64,000 nucleotides of DNA from Actinomadura sp. DC4. Lineage in GTDB: Bacteria; Actinomycetota; Actinomycetes; Streptosporangiales; Streptosporangiaceae. This document shows positions 29,104 through 37,442 of the stretch, one piece after another (within the stretch, counting starts at the first letter, position 1; every line of letters begins with the position of its first letter). The DNA is taken from positions 62,001 through 126,000 of the forward strand of contig NZ_JAUEQY010000001.1 of the NCBI RefSeq assembly GCF_030406325.1, read 5' to 3'. Position numbers and translations under genes: made by a program. Under the pieces are notes generated by a model that was not told where the DNA came from, did no database searches, and was given only the letters and a program-made list of their open reading frames with translations.

Positions 29104-29865
29104 TCAGTACTTCGGGCCCACGAATTCGTCCAGCCGCGCCACCGCCTCCCTCTTGGCGATCGAAATGTTGCGTTCGTTGGCCTGCTTCCAGTCGATCTTG
29201 AGACTGTCGAGGGCGTCGGTGAAGAGGCGGCGAATATCCGCGGAGGTATTAGTGGAGAAGTAGCGCGGATATTCGTACCATCGGTCACCGTCCTTGCATG
29301 GTCGGCGCACGCGATTCGTCGATCTGCTGCCATCAGGGTGGATCAGTCCCCGGACAAATTCCCTGGTGAACTCGGAGACGATTTCTTCCTGCCACGCTTC
29401 GAGCGCGATCTTCCGTGTGTGCTTCATCCCCGGGCCGTGCTGGGGGAACAGGCACGCCCAGTGCTTGGAGTAACTGTTCACGATGGTGCAGCCGGTCCGC
29501 TGCAGGCGGCCGACGGAGGACGTGGGCATGACCACGGAGATCGCCTTGGCCGCCTCCTCGATGAGTCCCGGCCATCCGTCGCAGCAGGCGATCGTCAGGC
29601 GAAGGACTCGACGCCTGTGATGGGCGATATGACCATCGCCGAGGTAGAGGCCCAATAAGTAGCTGTAGGTGCTGTGGTCGAGTGGACGGCCACTGCAGCG
29701 AGGGCAGGTGCGCCGGGGATCGACCAGAATGTCGGAACGGCGGCCTTGACGTCGCCAATGGCGGACAGAGCCTTCGTAAACGCCGCAGATCCTGGCTACT
29801 TCATCGTGGGGGATGCCTTGAGCTGAAAGGGCCAGCGCCCGCTCGACGGTCTCATCGTCGTACAT
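29104..29865 (-). CDS. HTH-LAGLIDADG protein (homing-endonuclease-like, free-standing)
   Basis: 253 residues. Residues 5-40 look like a helix-turn-helix (VARICGVYEGSVRHWRRQG), followed by a small CPRC knuckle (54-57). Two LAGLIDADG-type motifs follow: YLLGLYLGDG (69-78) and FVRGLIHPDG (170-179). Both keep the final Asp that binds metal in active LAGLIDADG nucleases, although motif 2 has His-Pro before it. The C-terminal half shows YFSTNTSADIRRLF, also typical of the fold. It is not inside an intron or intein, and it lies 64 bases downstream of a tRNA on the same strand. It could be a DNA-binding regulator derived from a homing enzyme or a nuclease acting at tRNA genes. Confidence 0.8.
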   Translation of the reverse strand: MYDDETVERALALSAQGIPHDEVARICGVYEGSVRHWRRQGRRSDILVDPRRTCPRCSGRPLDHSTYSYLLGLYLGDGHIAHHRRRVLRLTIACCDGWPGLIEEAAKAISVVMPTSSVGRLQRTGCTIVNSYSKHWACLFPQHGPGMKHTRKIALEAWQEEIVSEFTREFVRGLIHPDGSRSTNRVRRPCKDGDRWYEYPRYFSTNTSADIRRLFTDALDSLKIDWKQANERNISIAKREAVARLDEFVGPKY

Positions 29866-29929
29866 AGAGAAACCGTGACACGCGGGTACGACAAAACCGC
29901 GCTCTGTGACTGGCTGCGGTCTTTGGAAG

Positions 29930-30004
29930 TGCCCCGAGTGGGACTCGAACCCACACTGTGCAGGTTTTGAATCTGCTGCCTCATGCCAATTGGGCTATCG
30001 GGGC
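29930..30004 (-). tRNA. tRNA with anticodon CAA (Leu by anticodon), class I-like
   Basis: The minus strand folds as a 75-base tRNA: acceptor GCCCCGA/TCGGGGC with discriminator A, a short three-pair D stem, an anticodon stem with one A-C mismatch and loop TTCAAAA (anticodon CAA), and a T arm with TTCGAGT. CCA is not encoded. Leucine tRNAs normally have a long variable arm (class II), but here only five bases (ACAGT) lie between the anticodon and T stems. The identity is therefore uncertain: it may be a divergent tRNA-Leu or a tRNA with another role. Confidence 0.8.
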
Positions 30005-30093
30005 CTTTATGTAGACATCTACTTGATGCCTAGTTTGGTCGCTGGTCATACTTCTGCGGTGACCGCGGTACGTACGAGGATAGCGGGTCCGGG

Positions 30094-30099
30094 TACGCT
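30094..30099 (+). promoter_or_regulatory. Candidate -10 box of pdtaR (leaderless)
   Basis: TACGCT ends seven bases before GTG 30107, without a Shine-Dalgarno sequence. Confidence 0.45.
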
Positions 30100-30106
30100 C
30101 GTGCGC

Positions 30107-30712
30107 GTGACCGAGACCCCGCGCCGCGTTGTGATCGCAGAGGATGAGGGCCTGATCAGGCTTGACCTCAAGGAGATGCTCGAAGAAGACGGCTATGAGG
30201 TCGTCGGTGAGGCCGGCGACGGTGAGACGGCCGTCCATCTCACCGCCGAGCATGCCCCCGATCTCGTCATCCTCGACGTCAAGATGCCCATCCTCGACGG
30301 TATCTCGGCGGCCGAGCGGATCGCCGCGGACCGGATCGCCCCCGTCGTCATCCTGACCGCCTTCTCCCAGCGTGAGCTGGTCGAACGCGCACGTGAGGCC
30401 GGCGCCATGGCCTACCTCGTCAAGCCCTTCACCAAGGCCGACCTCGTGCCGGCGATCGAGATGGCCGTCAGCCGGTTCCAGGAGATCAAGAGTCTCGAGG
30501 CCGAGGTCAGCACGCTCGAGGACCGGCTCGAGACCCGTAAGGCCGTCGACCGGGCCAAGGGCCTGCTGCAGACGGCGCGCGGATGGTCCGAGCCGGAGGC
30601 GTTCCGGTTCATCCAGAAGACCTCGATGGACCGCCGGATGACGATGCGCGCGGTGGCCGAGGCGGTCATCGCGGGCGGCCTCGGGCAGGGCCCCGCGAGC
30701 GACGCGGGATAG
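30107..30712 (+). CDS. pdtaR: ANTAR-domain response regulator (PdtaR/Rv1626-like)
   Basis: 201 residues: a canonical receiver (AEDE acidic pocket, phosphoacceptor Asp57 in VILDVKMP, VKPF lysine), then a coiled linker and an ANTAR RNA-binding domain (about 140-196) with the family's KAVDRAKGLLQ and FRFIQKTSMDRRMTM. Homologs bind antiterminator hairpins in target RNAs when phosphorylated by an unlinked histidine kinase (PdtaS). No kinase gene is next to it, as in mycobacteria. Two in-frame GTG codons (30101, 30107) are possible; 30107 fits the leaderless pattern. It is divergent from the CAA tRNA. Confidence 0.93.
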   Translation: MTETPRRVVIAEDEGLIRLDLKEMLEEDGYEVVGEAGDGETAVHLTAEHAPDLVILDVKMPILDGISAAERIAADRIAPVVILTAFSQRELVERAREAGAMAYLVKPFTKADLVPAIEMAVSRFQEIKSLEAEVSTLEDRLETRKAVDRAKGLLQTARGWSEPEAFRFIQKTSMDRRMTMRAVAEAVIAGGLGQGPASDAG

Positions 30713-30814
30713 CCGGGCCGCGCGCCCGCCGCTCCGGCGGGCGTCATCGGTTGACCTCGACCTGTCACGCTGAGTGATCTCCTGGTGCGTTTGCGCCGGT
30801 TATGCCACGGACCA

Positions 30815-30830
30815 GTAACGAAGCAGTAAC
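30815..30830 (+). promoter_or_regulatory. GTAAC direct repeat upstream of livJ
   Basis: GTAAC-(6 bases)-GTAAC, an 11-base period, lies about 150 bases before livJ. The spacing matches the half-site geometry known for OmpR-type nitrogen/phosphate regulators (GlnR: GTnAC-n6-GAAAC). The factor is not known. Confidence 0.3.
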
Positions 30831-30981
30831 ACCATGGTTGGGCCTCTACTCCTGGTGACCGGCACATCGGTGTACTACTCCCGAGCCTCAGGAAGCGTGA
30901 GAAAGCGCCGTAATGCCGCAAGATCGTCCTGGGGCGCATTGGCGTTACCCCGTGTAGATGGTTATGGAAGGAAGAGCGGCC

Positions 30982-32160
30982 TTGCGGAGCAAGATAATGA
31001 AGCTCACCGGCTTGGTTGCCGTGAGCACGGTGCTGGCGCTCGGCGCGTCCGCCTGCGGTAGTGATGACAAGTCCGGCGGCGGCGGCGGTGGCGACACCGT
31101 CACGATCGGCTTCATGGGTGACCTGACCGGTGAGAACTCCGGCATCGTCATTCCGCCGAAGCAGGCTGCCCAGCTGGCGATCGACGAGTACAACGCGACC
31201 AACCCGAAGGTCAAGATCACCCTCAAGACCTACGACAGCCAGGGCAAGGGCGAGCAGGCCGTGCCGCTGGCCAAGCAGGCGATCACCAAGGACAAGATCG
31301 CGGGCATGATCGGCCCGGCGTTCTCCGGTGAGTCCGCACAGGTGGACCCGGTCCTTGAAGAGGGCAAGCTGCCGAGCATCTCGGCGTCCGCGACCAACGC
31401 GGCGCTCGCCACGCACGGCTGGAAGTACTGGCACCGCCTCATCGCCAACGACAACGTGCAGGGCGCCGGCATCGGTGGCTTCATCGCCACCCAGCTGAAG
31501 GCCAAGAAGGTCTTCATCATCCACGACGCCTCCGAGTACGGTAAGCCGTTCGCGGAGACGGTGAAGTCGACCGTTGAGAAGGCCGGGGCCACGACCTCCG
31601 AGGACGCGATCGACGTCCAGGGCTCGGACTACTCCTCGACGGTCAACAAGGCCAAGGCGTTCTCGCCGGACGCGATCTTCTTCGGCGGTTACTACGCGCA
31701 GGCCGGCAAGCTGATCAAGCAGCTCCGTGAGGGCGGCGTCAAGGCGCGGTTCCTCTCGGGTGACGGTTCGCTGGACAAGGGCCTCGCGGCCGGCGCCGGC
31801 GGCACGACCGCCGACGGCTCGATCATCGGTTGCCCCTGCCTGATCGACCCGTCCGGTACGGCGGGTGCGGCGAGCAAGAAGTTCGCGGACGCGTACAAGG
31901 CGAAGTTCGGTGCCGACACCGCGATCTACTCGGCTGAGGGTTACGACGCGGCGACCGCGTTCATCGCGGCCGTCAAGGCCGGCAACACCACGCCGGAGAA
32001 GATCAACACCTTCCTGTCGACGATCAACATCCCGGGCGTCTCGAAGCAGATCAAGTTCAGCGCTGCCGGTGAGCCGACCGCGACGGACGTCTACGTGTAT
32101 CAGGTCAAGGGAGACCAGCTGCCCCTGCTGGGCAACTCCAAGACCGCGACGGTCAAGTAA
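30982..32160 (+). CDS. livJ: Branched-chain amino-acid ABC transporter substrate-binding lipoprotein
   Basis: The extracytoplasmic type I periplasmic-binding protein that captures Leu/Ile/Val or related amino acids for LivHMGF. The lipoprotein signal peptide ends at the lipobox LGASAC, followed by a Gly/Ser linker, then the Leu-binding fold (GFMGDLTGENS, SASATNAAL, SEYGKPFAET, GYYAQAGK). TTG 30982 is chosen because GGAAGGA lies about ten bases upstream and gives a compact signal peptide (MRSKIMKL...); ATG 30958, 30964 and 30997 are in frame. First gene of a five-gene operon. Confidence 0.95.
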   Translation: MRSKIMKLTGLVAVSTVLALGASACGSDDKSGGGGGGDTVTIGFMGDLTGENSGIVIPPKQAAQLAIDEYNATNPKVKITLKTYDSQGKGEQAVPLAKQAITKDKIAGMIGPAFSGESAQVDPVLEEGKLPSISASATNAALATHGWKYWHRLIANDNVQGAGIGGFIATQLKAKKVFIIHDASEYGKPFAETVKSTVEKAGATTSEDAIDVQGSDYSSTVNKAKAFSPDAIFFGGYYAQAGKLIKQLREGGVKARFLSGDGSLDKGLAAGAGGTTADGSIIGCPCLIDPSGTAGAASKKFADAYKAKFGADTAIYSAEGYDAATAFIAAVKAGNTTPEKINTFLSTINIPGVSKQIKFSAAGEPTATDVYVYQVKGDQLPLLGNSKTATVK

Positions 32161-32245
32161 TCCGTCCGCCGTCAGGCGGCCTTACGTAGCGCGCAGGAGC
32201 GGGAGCCACGGTCGGCTCCCGCTCCTGCGGCGAAGGCGACCAATT

Positions 32246-33211
32246 TTGAGCAACCTCTTCAACCAGTTCTGGCCGTACACCGTCGACGGGCTGTCGCTGG
32301 GCGCGATCTACGCGCTGATGGCGCTCGGCTACACGATGGTCTACGGCGTTCTGCGTCTCATCAACTTCGCGCACTCCGAGATCTTCATGATCGGCACCTT
32401 CGCCGCCCTCGGAATGCTCCACCTCTTCGGCATGCCGTCCAACGTGAGCGGTTTCGCCCTGATCGGGCTCCTCATCGTGCTCGCCCTCACCGGTGCGGTG
32501 GCATCCGGTGGCAGTGCCGTGATCTTGGAATACGTCGCCTACCGGCCGCTACGACGCAAGGGTGCCTCCCGGCTCGCGGCGCTCATCTCGGCGATCGGCG
32601 CGTCCCTGTTCCTGCAGCAGCTCTTCGCGCGGCTCGTCATACCCGCGGCGTTCGGCCTCCCCAAGGAGAAGGGCGCGCTGCCCGTCCAGGGACACTTCGT
32701 GCAGAAGTCGAACGTGATCCACATCGGGAGTTTCGAGCTCTCCAACGACCGGCTCATAGTGATCGTCGGCGCGGTCCTCATGATGATCCTGCTCGACGTC
32801 TTCGTGGAGCGGACCAAACTCGGCCGCGGTATCCGGGCGACCGCGCAGGATCCCGAGACGGCGGTCCTGATGGGTGTCAACATCGACCGGATCGTCACCG
32901 CGACGTTCGCGATCGGTGGCGCGATGGCCGGTGTGGCGGCGGCGCTCTACCTGCTCCGTTTCGAGGAGACCAGGTACGACGTCGGGTTCCTCCTGGGTAT
33001 CAAGGCGTTCACGGCCGCGGTGCTCGGCGGTATCGGCAACCTCCGGGGCGCGCTGGTCGGCGGCCTCGTGCTCGGACTCTTCGAGATGTACGGTTCAGCC
33101 ATCTTCGGCTCGGAATGGCAGAATGTCGTGGCATTCAGCGTTCTCGTGCTTGTCCTTATGTTCCGTCCCACCGGCATCCTCGGTGAGTCCCTCCAGCAGG
33201 CGCGCGCATGA
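32246..33211 (+). CDS. livH: Branched-chain amino-acid ABC transporter permease LivH
   Basis: A 321-residue inner-membrane permease with about eight helices. The N-terminal NQFWPYTVDGLSLGAIYALMA region and the INFAHSEIFM loop are LivH hallmarks, and the cytosolic coupling loop is near TAQDPETAVLMGVN. TTG 32246 is chosen because GAAGG precedes it and the product then aligns with the family start (MSNLFNQFW). It overlaps livM by four bases (ATGA). Confidence 0.95.
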   Translation: MSNLFNQFWPYTVDGLSLGAIYALMALGYTMVYGVLRLINFAHSEIFMIGTFAALGMLHLFGMPSNVSGFALIGLLIVLALTGAVASGGSAVILEYVAYRPLRRKGASRLAALISAIGASLFLQQLFARLVIPAAFGLPKEKGALPVQGHFVQKSNVIHIGSFELSNDRLIVIVGAVLMMILLDVFVERTKLGRGIRATAQDPETAVLMGVNIDRIVTATFAIGGAMAGVAAALYLLRFEETRYDVGFLLGIKAFTAAVLGGIGNLRGALVGGLVLGLFEMYGSAIFGSEWQNVVAFSVLVLVLMFRPTGILGESLQQARA

Positions 33212-34395
33212 ACAACTCTTCCAACGGAAACCCGCTCACCCGAGTACGCGGCGCGTACTCCTCGGCGTCGGACTCGGTCCGTGACCGCTGGTCGGGCGCT
33301 CCGAGCTGGACGCGCTGGCTCATCTACCTGATCCTGATCGTCGTCGCGCTGGTGCTGCCCGCGGACGGCATCGGCAGCTTCATGTCCCCCTACACCGACT
33401 GGCCGACGCTGCTGTTCTTCCCGATCGGCGGCTACATCCTGCTCGCGATCGGCCTGAACGTCGTCGTGGGCCAGGCGGGCCTGCTCGACCTGGGGTACGT
33501 GGCGTTCTTCGCCATCGGCGGCTACACGATGGCCGTCTTCGGGGTGAAGTTCGGCTGGAGCTTCTGGGAGATCCTGTTCGCCGGCATCATCCTGTCGGCG
33601 CTGTCGGGGATCATCCTGGGCGCTCCGACGCTGCGGCTGCGCGGTGACTACCTGGCGATCGTGACCCTCGGCTTCGGGGAGATCGTCCGGATCACGGCGA
33701 ACAACACCGACTACATCGGCGGCCCGAACGGCATCGGCGGCATCCCGCACCCGCCGACGCTCACCGAATGGACCATTCCCGACAACGGGTTCTTCGACGC
33801 GCTGGGGTTCGGCGGCGTCCAGCCGTTCAAGTACGGCGCGCTGGACGGCAAGCCGTACTACTACCTGATGCTGCTCGTCATCATCATCGCGATCATCTTC
33901 GTGAAACGGCTGGAGAACAGCCGGGTGGGCAGGGCCTGGGCCTCGATCCGCGAGGACGAGGACGCCGCCGAGCTGATGGGCGTCCCGACGTTCAAGTTCA
34001 AGCTGGCCGCGTTCGCGATCGGTGCGGCGATCGGCGGTGCGACCGGCGTCGTGTACGCCTCTCAGGCCGTGTCGATCATCCCGACGAACTTCCCGTTCAT
34101 CCTGTCGGCGACGATCCTCGCGGCGGTCGTGCTCGGTGGCTCTGGAAACCTTCCCGGGGTCATCCTCGGGGCCTTCCTGGTGGCCTGGATCCCCGAGCGG
34201 ATCCGTGGTCTGGCGGAGTACCGGATCCTGGTCTTCGGCGGGGTTCTCGTACTCCTGATGGTGTTCCGGCCGGAGGGCCTGTTGCCGTCCCGGCGCCGGA
34301 AGGCGGAGCTCGCCGAAGGCTCGGGAGGCATGGGCACGATGGGTGCCGAGGTCGGCGGTCCGGCTACCGTCGCCGCCGGTGAGGTGGGCGAATGA
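33208..34395 (+). CDS. livM: Branched-chain amino-acid ABC transporter permease LivM
   Basis: A 395-residue permease partner of LivH. It has a polar N-terminal extension of about 30 residues, then helices with LNVVVGQAGLLDLGYVAFF and the LRLRGDYLAIVTLGFGEI motif typical of LivM, and the coupling helix SIREDEDAAELMGV. The last 35 residues are Gly/Ala-rich and cytosolic. ATG overlaps the livH stop; the stop overlaps the livG start. Confidence 0.96.
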   Translation: MNNSSNGNPLTRVRGAYSSASDSVRDRWSGAPSWTRWLIYLILIVVALVLPADGIGSFMSPYTDWPTLLFFPIGGYILLAIGLNVVVGQAGLLDLGYVAFFAIGGYTMAVFGVKFGWSFWEILFAGIILSALSGIILGAPTLRLRGDYLAIVTLGFGEIVRITANNTDYIGGPNGIGGIPHPPTLTEWTIPDNGFFDALGFGGVQPFKYGALDGKPYYYLMLLVIIIAIIFVKRLENSRVGRAWASIREDEDAAELMGVPTFKFKLAAFAIGAAIGGATGVVYASQAVSIIPTNFPFILSATILAAVVLGGSGNLPGVILGAFLVAWIPERIRGLAEYRILVFGGVLVLLMVFRPEGLLPSRRRKAELAEGSGGMGTMGAEVGGPATVAAGEVGE

Positions 34396-35189
34396 GTGAC
34401 ACGGCGGAGAACGGCGGAGCGCCGGTGCTCCAGCTGCAGGGCCTGACGATGCGCTTCGGCGGCGTGGTCGCGATCAACGATCTCGAGCTGACGGTCGCGC
34501 AGGGCGAGATCTTCGCGCTGATCGGCCCGAACGGCGCGGGAAAGACGACCGTGTTCAATGTCGTCACCGGGGTCTACCGGCCGACCGAGGGCCAGGTGGT
34601 CTTCGACGGTTCGAGGATCGATGGCAACAAGCGGTTCAAGGTGACCAAGCTCGGCGTCGCGCGGACGTTCCAGAACGTCCGGCTGTTCCACAACATGTCG
34701 GCGCTGGAGAACGTCCTCGTCGGTGCGGACGCGCATCATCGCACCGGGCTCGCCGGCGCGGCGCTGGGGCTGCCCTGGCACCGCAAGGAGGAGCGTGACG
34801 GCCGGGCCAAGGCCATCGAGCTGATGGAGTTCGTCGGCATCGGGCAGCGGATCCACGAGACGGCCAAGAACCTGCCGTACGGCGACCAGCGGCGTCTCGA
34901 GATCGCCCGCGCGCTGGCCACGGATCCGAAGCTGTTGTTGCTCGACGAGCCGGCGGCGGGGATGAACCCCACCGAGAAGGAGGCTCTCCAGCAGCTCATC
35001 AAGAAGATCCGTGACTCCGGGCGCACCGTGCTGCTCATCGAGCACGACATGAGCCTGGTCATGGGCATCAGCGACCGGATCGCCGTGCTCGACTTCGGCC
35101 AGAAGATCGCGGAAGGCCTGCCAGCCGAGATCCAGAACAATCCGCGGGTCATCGAGGCGTACCTGGGGGCTCCTGCCGATGCTTCTTGA
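34392..35189 (+). CDS. livG: Branched-chain amino-acid ABC transporter ATPase LivG
   Basis: 265 residues, one ABC ATPase domain. Walker A is GPNGAGKTT, the signature is of the Liv type (LPYGDQRRLEIARAL), Walker B is LLLLDEPAAGMNP and the H-loop is LIEHDMSLVM. It powers transport as a heterodimer with LivF. ATG overlaps the livM stop by four bases, and the 3' end overlaps livF by 11. Confidence 0.97.
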   Translation: MSDTAENGGAPVLQLQGLTMRFGGVVAINDLELTVAQGEIFALIGPNGAGKTTVFNVVTGVYRPTEGQVVFDGSRIDGNKRFKVTKLGVARTFQNVRLFHNMSALENVLVGADAHHRTGLAGAALGLPWHRKEERDGRAKAIELMEFVGIGQRIHETAKNLPYGDQRRLEIARALATDPKLLLLDEPAAGMNPTEKEALQQLIKKIRDSGRTVLLIEHDMSLVMGISDRIAVLDFGQKIAEGLPAEIQNNPRVIEAYLGAPADAS

Positions 35190-35898
35190 GATCAAGGACA
35201 TCCACGTCCACTACGGGAAGATCGCGGCGCTCAAGGGCGTGTCGGTGGACGTCGACGAGGGTGAGATCGTCACGCTGATCGGCGCCAACGGCGCCGGGAA
35301 GTCGACCACGCTGAAGACGATCTCAGGGCTTCGCCCGCTGTCGGCAGGCAAGATCGTGTTCGGCGGCCGGGACATCAGCAAGGTGGCCGGGCACAAGCGC
35401 GTGCTCATGGGCATCGGCCAGGCGCCGGAGGGCCGTGGCATCTTCCCGGGCATGACGGTCACCGAGAACCTGTACATGGGCGCGTACGCCCGCAAGGGGA
35501 ACGTCGAGAAGGACCTCAAGGAGGTCTTCGACCTGTTCCCCCGGCTGGCGGAGCGCAAGGACCAGGCCGGCGGCACGATGTCCGGCGGCGAGCAGCAGAT
35601 GCTCGCCATCGGGCGCGCCCTGATGACCCAGCCGAAGGTGCTGCTGCTGGACGAGCCGTCGATGGGACTGGCGCCGAAGCTCATCCAGCAGATCTTCTCG
35701 ATCATCGAGGAGATCAACCGGCGGGGCACCACGGTGCTCCTGGTCGAGCAGAACGCCCAGCAGGCGCTGCAGATCGCGCACCGCGCGTACGTCCTGGAGA
35801 CCGGGTCGGTGGTCAAGTCCGCCGAGGCCGGCGCGCTCCTGGACGATCCGCAGGTACGGGCCGCCTACCTCGGTGGCGGAGCGGAGTCACCGATCTGA
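35179..35898 (+). CDS. livF: Branched-chain amino-acid ABC transporter ATPase LivF
   Basis: A 239-residue ABC ATPase with Walker A GANGAGKST, signature MSGGEQQMLAIGRAL, Walker B VLLLDEPSMGLAP and an H-loop Gln/Asn region LLVEQNAQQAL, in which His is replaced as usual in LivF. It ends the livJHMGF operon; a strong hairpin follows. Confidence 0.97.
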   Translation: MLLEIKDIHVHYGKIAALKGVSVDVDEGEIVTLIGANGAGKSTTLKTISGLRPLSAGKIVFGGRDISKVAGHKRVLMGIGQAPEGRGIFPGMTVTENLYMGAYARKGNVEKDLKEVFDLFPRLAERKDQAGGTMSGGEQQMLAIGRALMTQPKVLLLDEPSMGLAPKLIQQIFSIIEEINRRGTTVLLVEQNAQQALQIAHRAYVLETGSVVKSAEAGALLDDPQVRAAYLGGGAESPI

Positions 35899-35906
35899 CG
35901 TCCCGT

Positions 35907-35941
35907 CCGGGTGGCGGCCGCGCCTCGCGGCCGCCACCCGG
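35907..35941. terminator. Bidirectional hairpin terminator after livF
   Basis: CCGGGTGGCGGCCGCG pairs perfectly over 16 bases with CGCGGCCGCCACCCGG, with a three-base loop. It lies between the convergent livF and lipoprotein genes and can serve both. Confidence 0.85.
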
Positions 35942-35943
35942 GC

Positions 35944-36543
35944 TCACTTCAGGGGAAGATCGATCGGATTCTTGGCACCGGCCACCTTGGCACCCTTCAG
36001 CTGGTCGGCCAGCTTGGACGACGAGGCGTCGCCATAGACCCGTATCGCCTGGAGCTTGGCGTTCTTCGGGACGTCGAACCACAGGTCGAAGGCGCACATC
36101 TCCTGGGAGGCGAGGGTCTGCGTGCCGGACACCCCACGGGAGATCTGCATCGCGTCGGTGCTCGGGCCGTAAGTCTTCCCGTCCGACGTGACGATGAGCT
36201 GCCGGCCGGGGTCGAAGTCGTGGCGCTCCCGGCCGTGGTTGACCATCAGGAGCCGGACCCTGACGTACTGGCCGTGCGGAACCCAGCTTCCGTGTGAGCC
36301 GATGACCTCGCCCAGCTGCGTACGGAGCCCGATCGCGGTGTAGGTGACCTCGCCGATCGGGGCGCTTTTTCCCGCGAGGGGGGTCTCACCGCTGGGCGCG
36401 GGCTGCGGCGGGAACTTGTAGTCGTGGGAGGACGAGCCGCATCCCGCGACCGTCAGCGCGAGCAGAAGGCCGGTCACCGTGGCCCTTAACGGGGCGCTTC
36501 TCTTCGCCGCGTGCGCGCCGAGGCGCGGGATGGATCGTTGCAC
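35944..36543 (-). CDS. Putative lipoprotein, DUF4352-like
   Basis: 199 residues. The signal peptide with lipobox (LLLALTVAGC, Cys near residue 35) marks it as a membrane-anchored lipoprotein. The rest (about 60-185) is a beta-rich domain with VRVRLLMVNHGRERHDFDP and FDLWFDVPKNAK, the pattern of DUF4352/immunoglobulin-like domains, whose function is unknown. It is alone on the minus strand and converges on the liv operon. Domain call is by pattern only. Confidence 0.7.
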   Translation of the reverse strand: MQRSIPRLGAHAAKRSAPLRATVTGLLLALTVAGCGSSSHDYKFPPQPAPSGETPLAGKSAPIGEVTYTAIGLRTQLGEVIGSHGSWVPHGQYVRVRLLMVNHGRERHDFDPGRQLIVTSDGKTYGPSTDAMQISRGVSGTQTLASQEMCAFDLWFDVPKNAKLQAIRVYGDASSSKLADQLKGAKVAGAKNPIDLPLK

Positions 36544-36936
36544 AGCGCGACGTTAACCGAGCGAAAGCGGTCTGAGAAGCGGTCGTCGCCGAATCGGGAT
36601 CAAGCCGCGATGTGCCGGGAACGCCGTCGCGCAGGGGCGGCGTACGGGCCGTCCGGGGGCTCGGTCTCGCTTTCGCGCGGGACCCCTGAGACGTGAATGA
36701 GCCCGGAGCGCCTTTGGTGCCGTGCCGTCGTGGTCCTATGCAGGCCTTCCCCGGCCCTGCACAGGCCCGGCGGTACGTTTTCTACTCGGCGCTCCGGGCT
36801 CGTACGGTGCAACGGTAGCGAGACTGGTGTGATGCGTGCAAAGCCTGTGGCATACCCGTTGCGCCTCGATCGGAAACGATTCGGACACTTCCCGGCGAAC
36901 TCCCAGGTCACAGGCTGACACGCCCGGCGAAGAAAT
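36544..36936. other. 393-base stretch between two minus-strand genes
   Basis: No frame with a recognisable product. It should hold the promoter of the lipoprotein gene. A TTTTCT tract near 36778 and short GC palindromes are visible but nothing I can assign. Confidence 0.5.
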
Positions 36937-37377
36937 CTAGGGCCGGTCCCGGAGCGCACAGGTGAGGCGCGCGGTGCATATCCGGCGATCCCGGTCGTCG
37001 GTGATGATGATCTCGTAACTGGTCAGCGTGCGCCCGCCGTGCAGCTGCGTGGCGACGGCGGTGACGTGCCCCTCGGTGGCCGAGCGGTGGTGGCTCGCGT
37101 TGATCTCGATGCCCATCGTGATGCGGCCGGGGCCCGCGTGCAGGGCCGAGCCGACGGAGCCGATGGTCTCGGCGAGCACGCAGGACGCCCCGCCGTGCAG
37201 GATGCCGTACGGCTGGGTGTTGCCCTCGACCGGCATGCGCGCCACCACGCGCTCGGCGCTCGCCTCGAGGATCTCGATGCCCAGTGTGGCGGCCAGGCCC
37301 TTGGCCCCCTCCGTCGCGATGTCGCCGATGAGTGCCGATGTGGGGCTGTCGAGGGTGCTCTCGCCCGCGTCGTCCAC
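36937..37377 (-). CDS. Hotdog-fold thioesterase (PaaI family)
   Basis: A 146-residue single hotdog domain that should hydrolyse acyl-CoA thioesters, probably phenylacetyl-, hydroxybenzoyl- or menaquinone-pathway-type. The motif YGILHGGASCVLAETIGS near residues 57-74 holds the HGG turn and catalytic acid. GTG 37377 is preceded by GAGGAGG four bases upstream. Divergent from polA, with about 65 bases between start codons. Confidence 0.9.
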   Translation of the reverse strand: MDDAGESTLDSPTSALIGDIATEGAKGLAATLGIEILEASAERVVARMPVEGNTQPYGILHGGASCVLAETIGSVGSALHAGPGRITMGIEINASHHRSATEGHVTAVATQLHGGRTLTSYEIIITDDRDRRICTARLTCALRDRP

Positions 37378-37430
37378 GAAACCTCCTCGTGCATAACCTG
37401 AGGCTGCTCAGATTTGTCCTAGGCGAAGGC

Positions 37431-37436
37431 TAGGCT
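37431..37436 (+). promoter_or_regulatory. Candidate -10 box of polA (leaderless)
   Basis: TAGGCT ends six bases before GTG 37443. No Shine-Dalgarno sequence is present. Confidence 0.5.
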
Positions 37437-37442
37437 GCCTGC

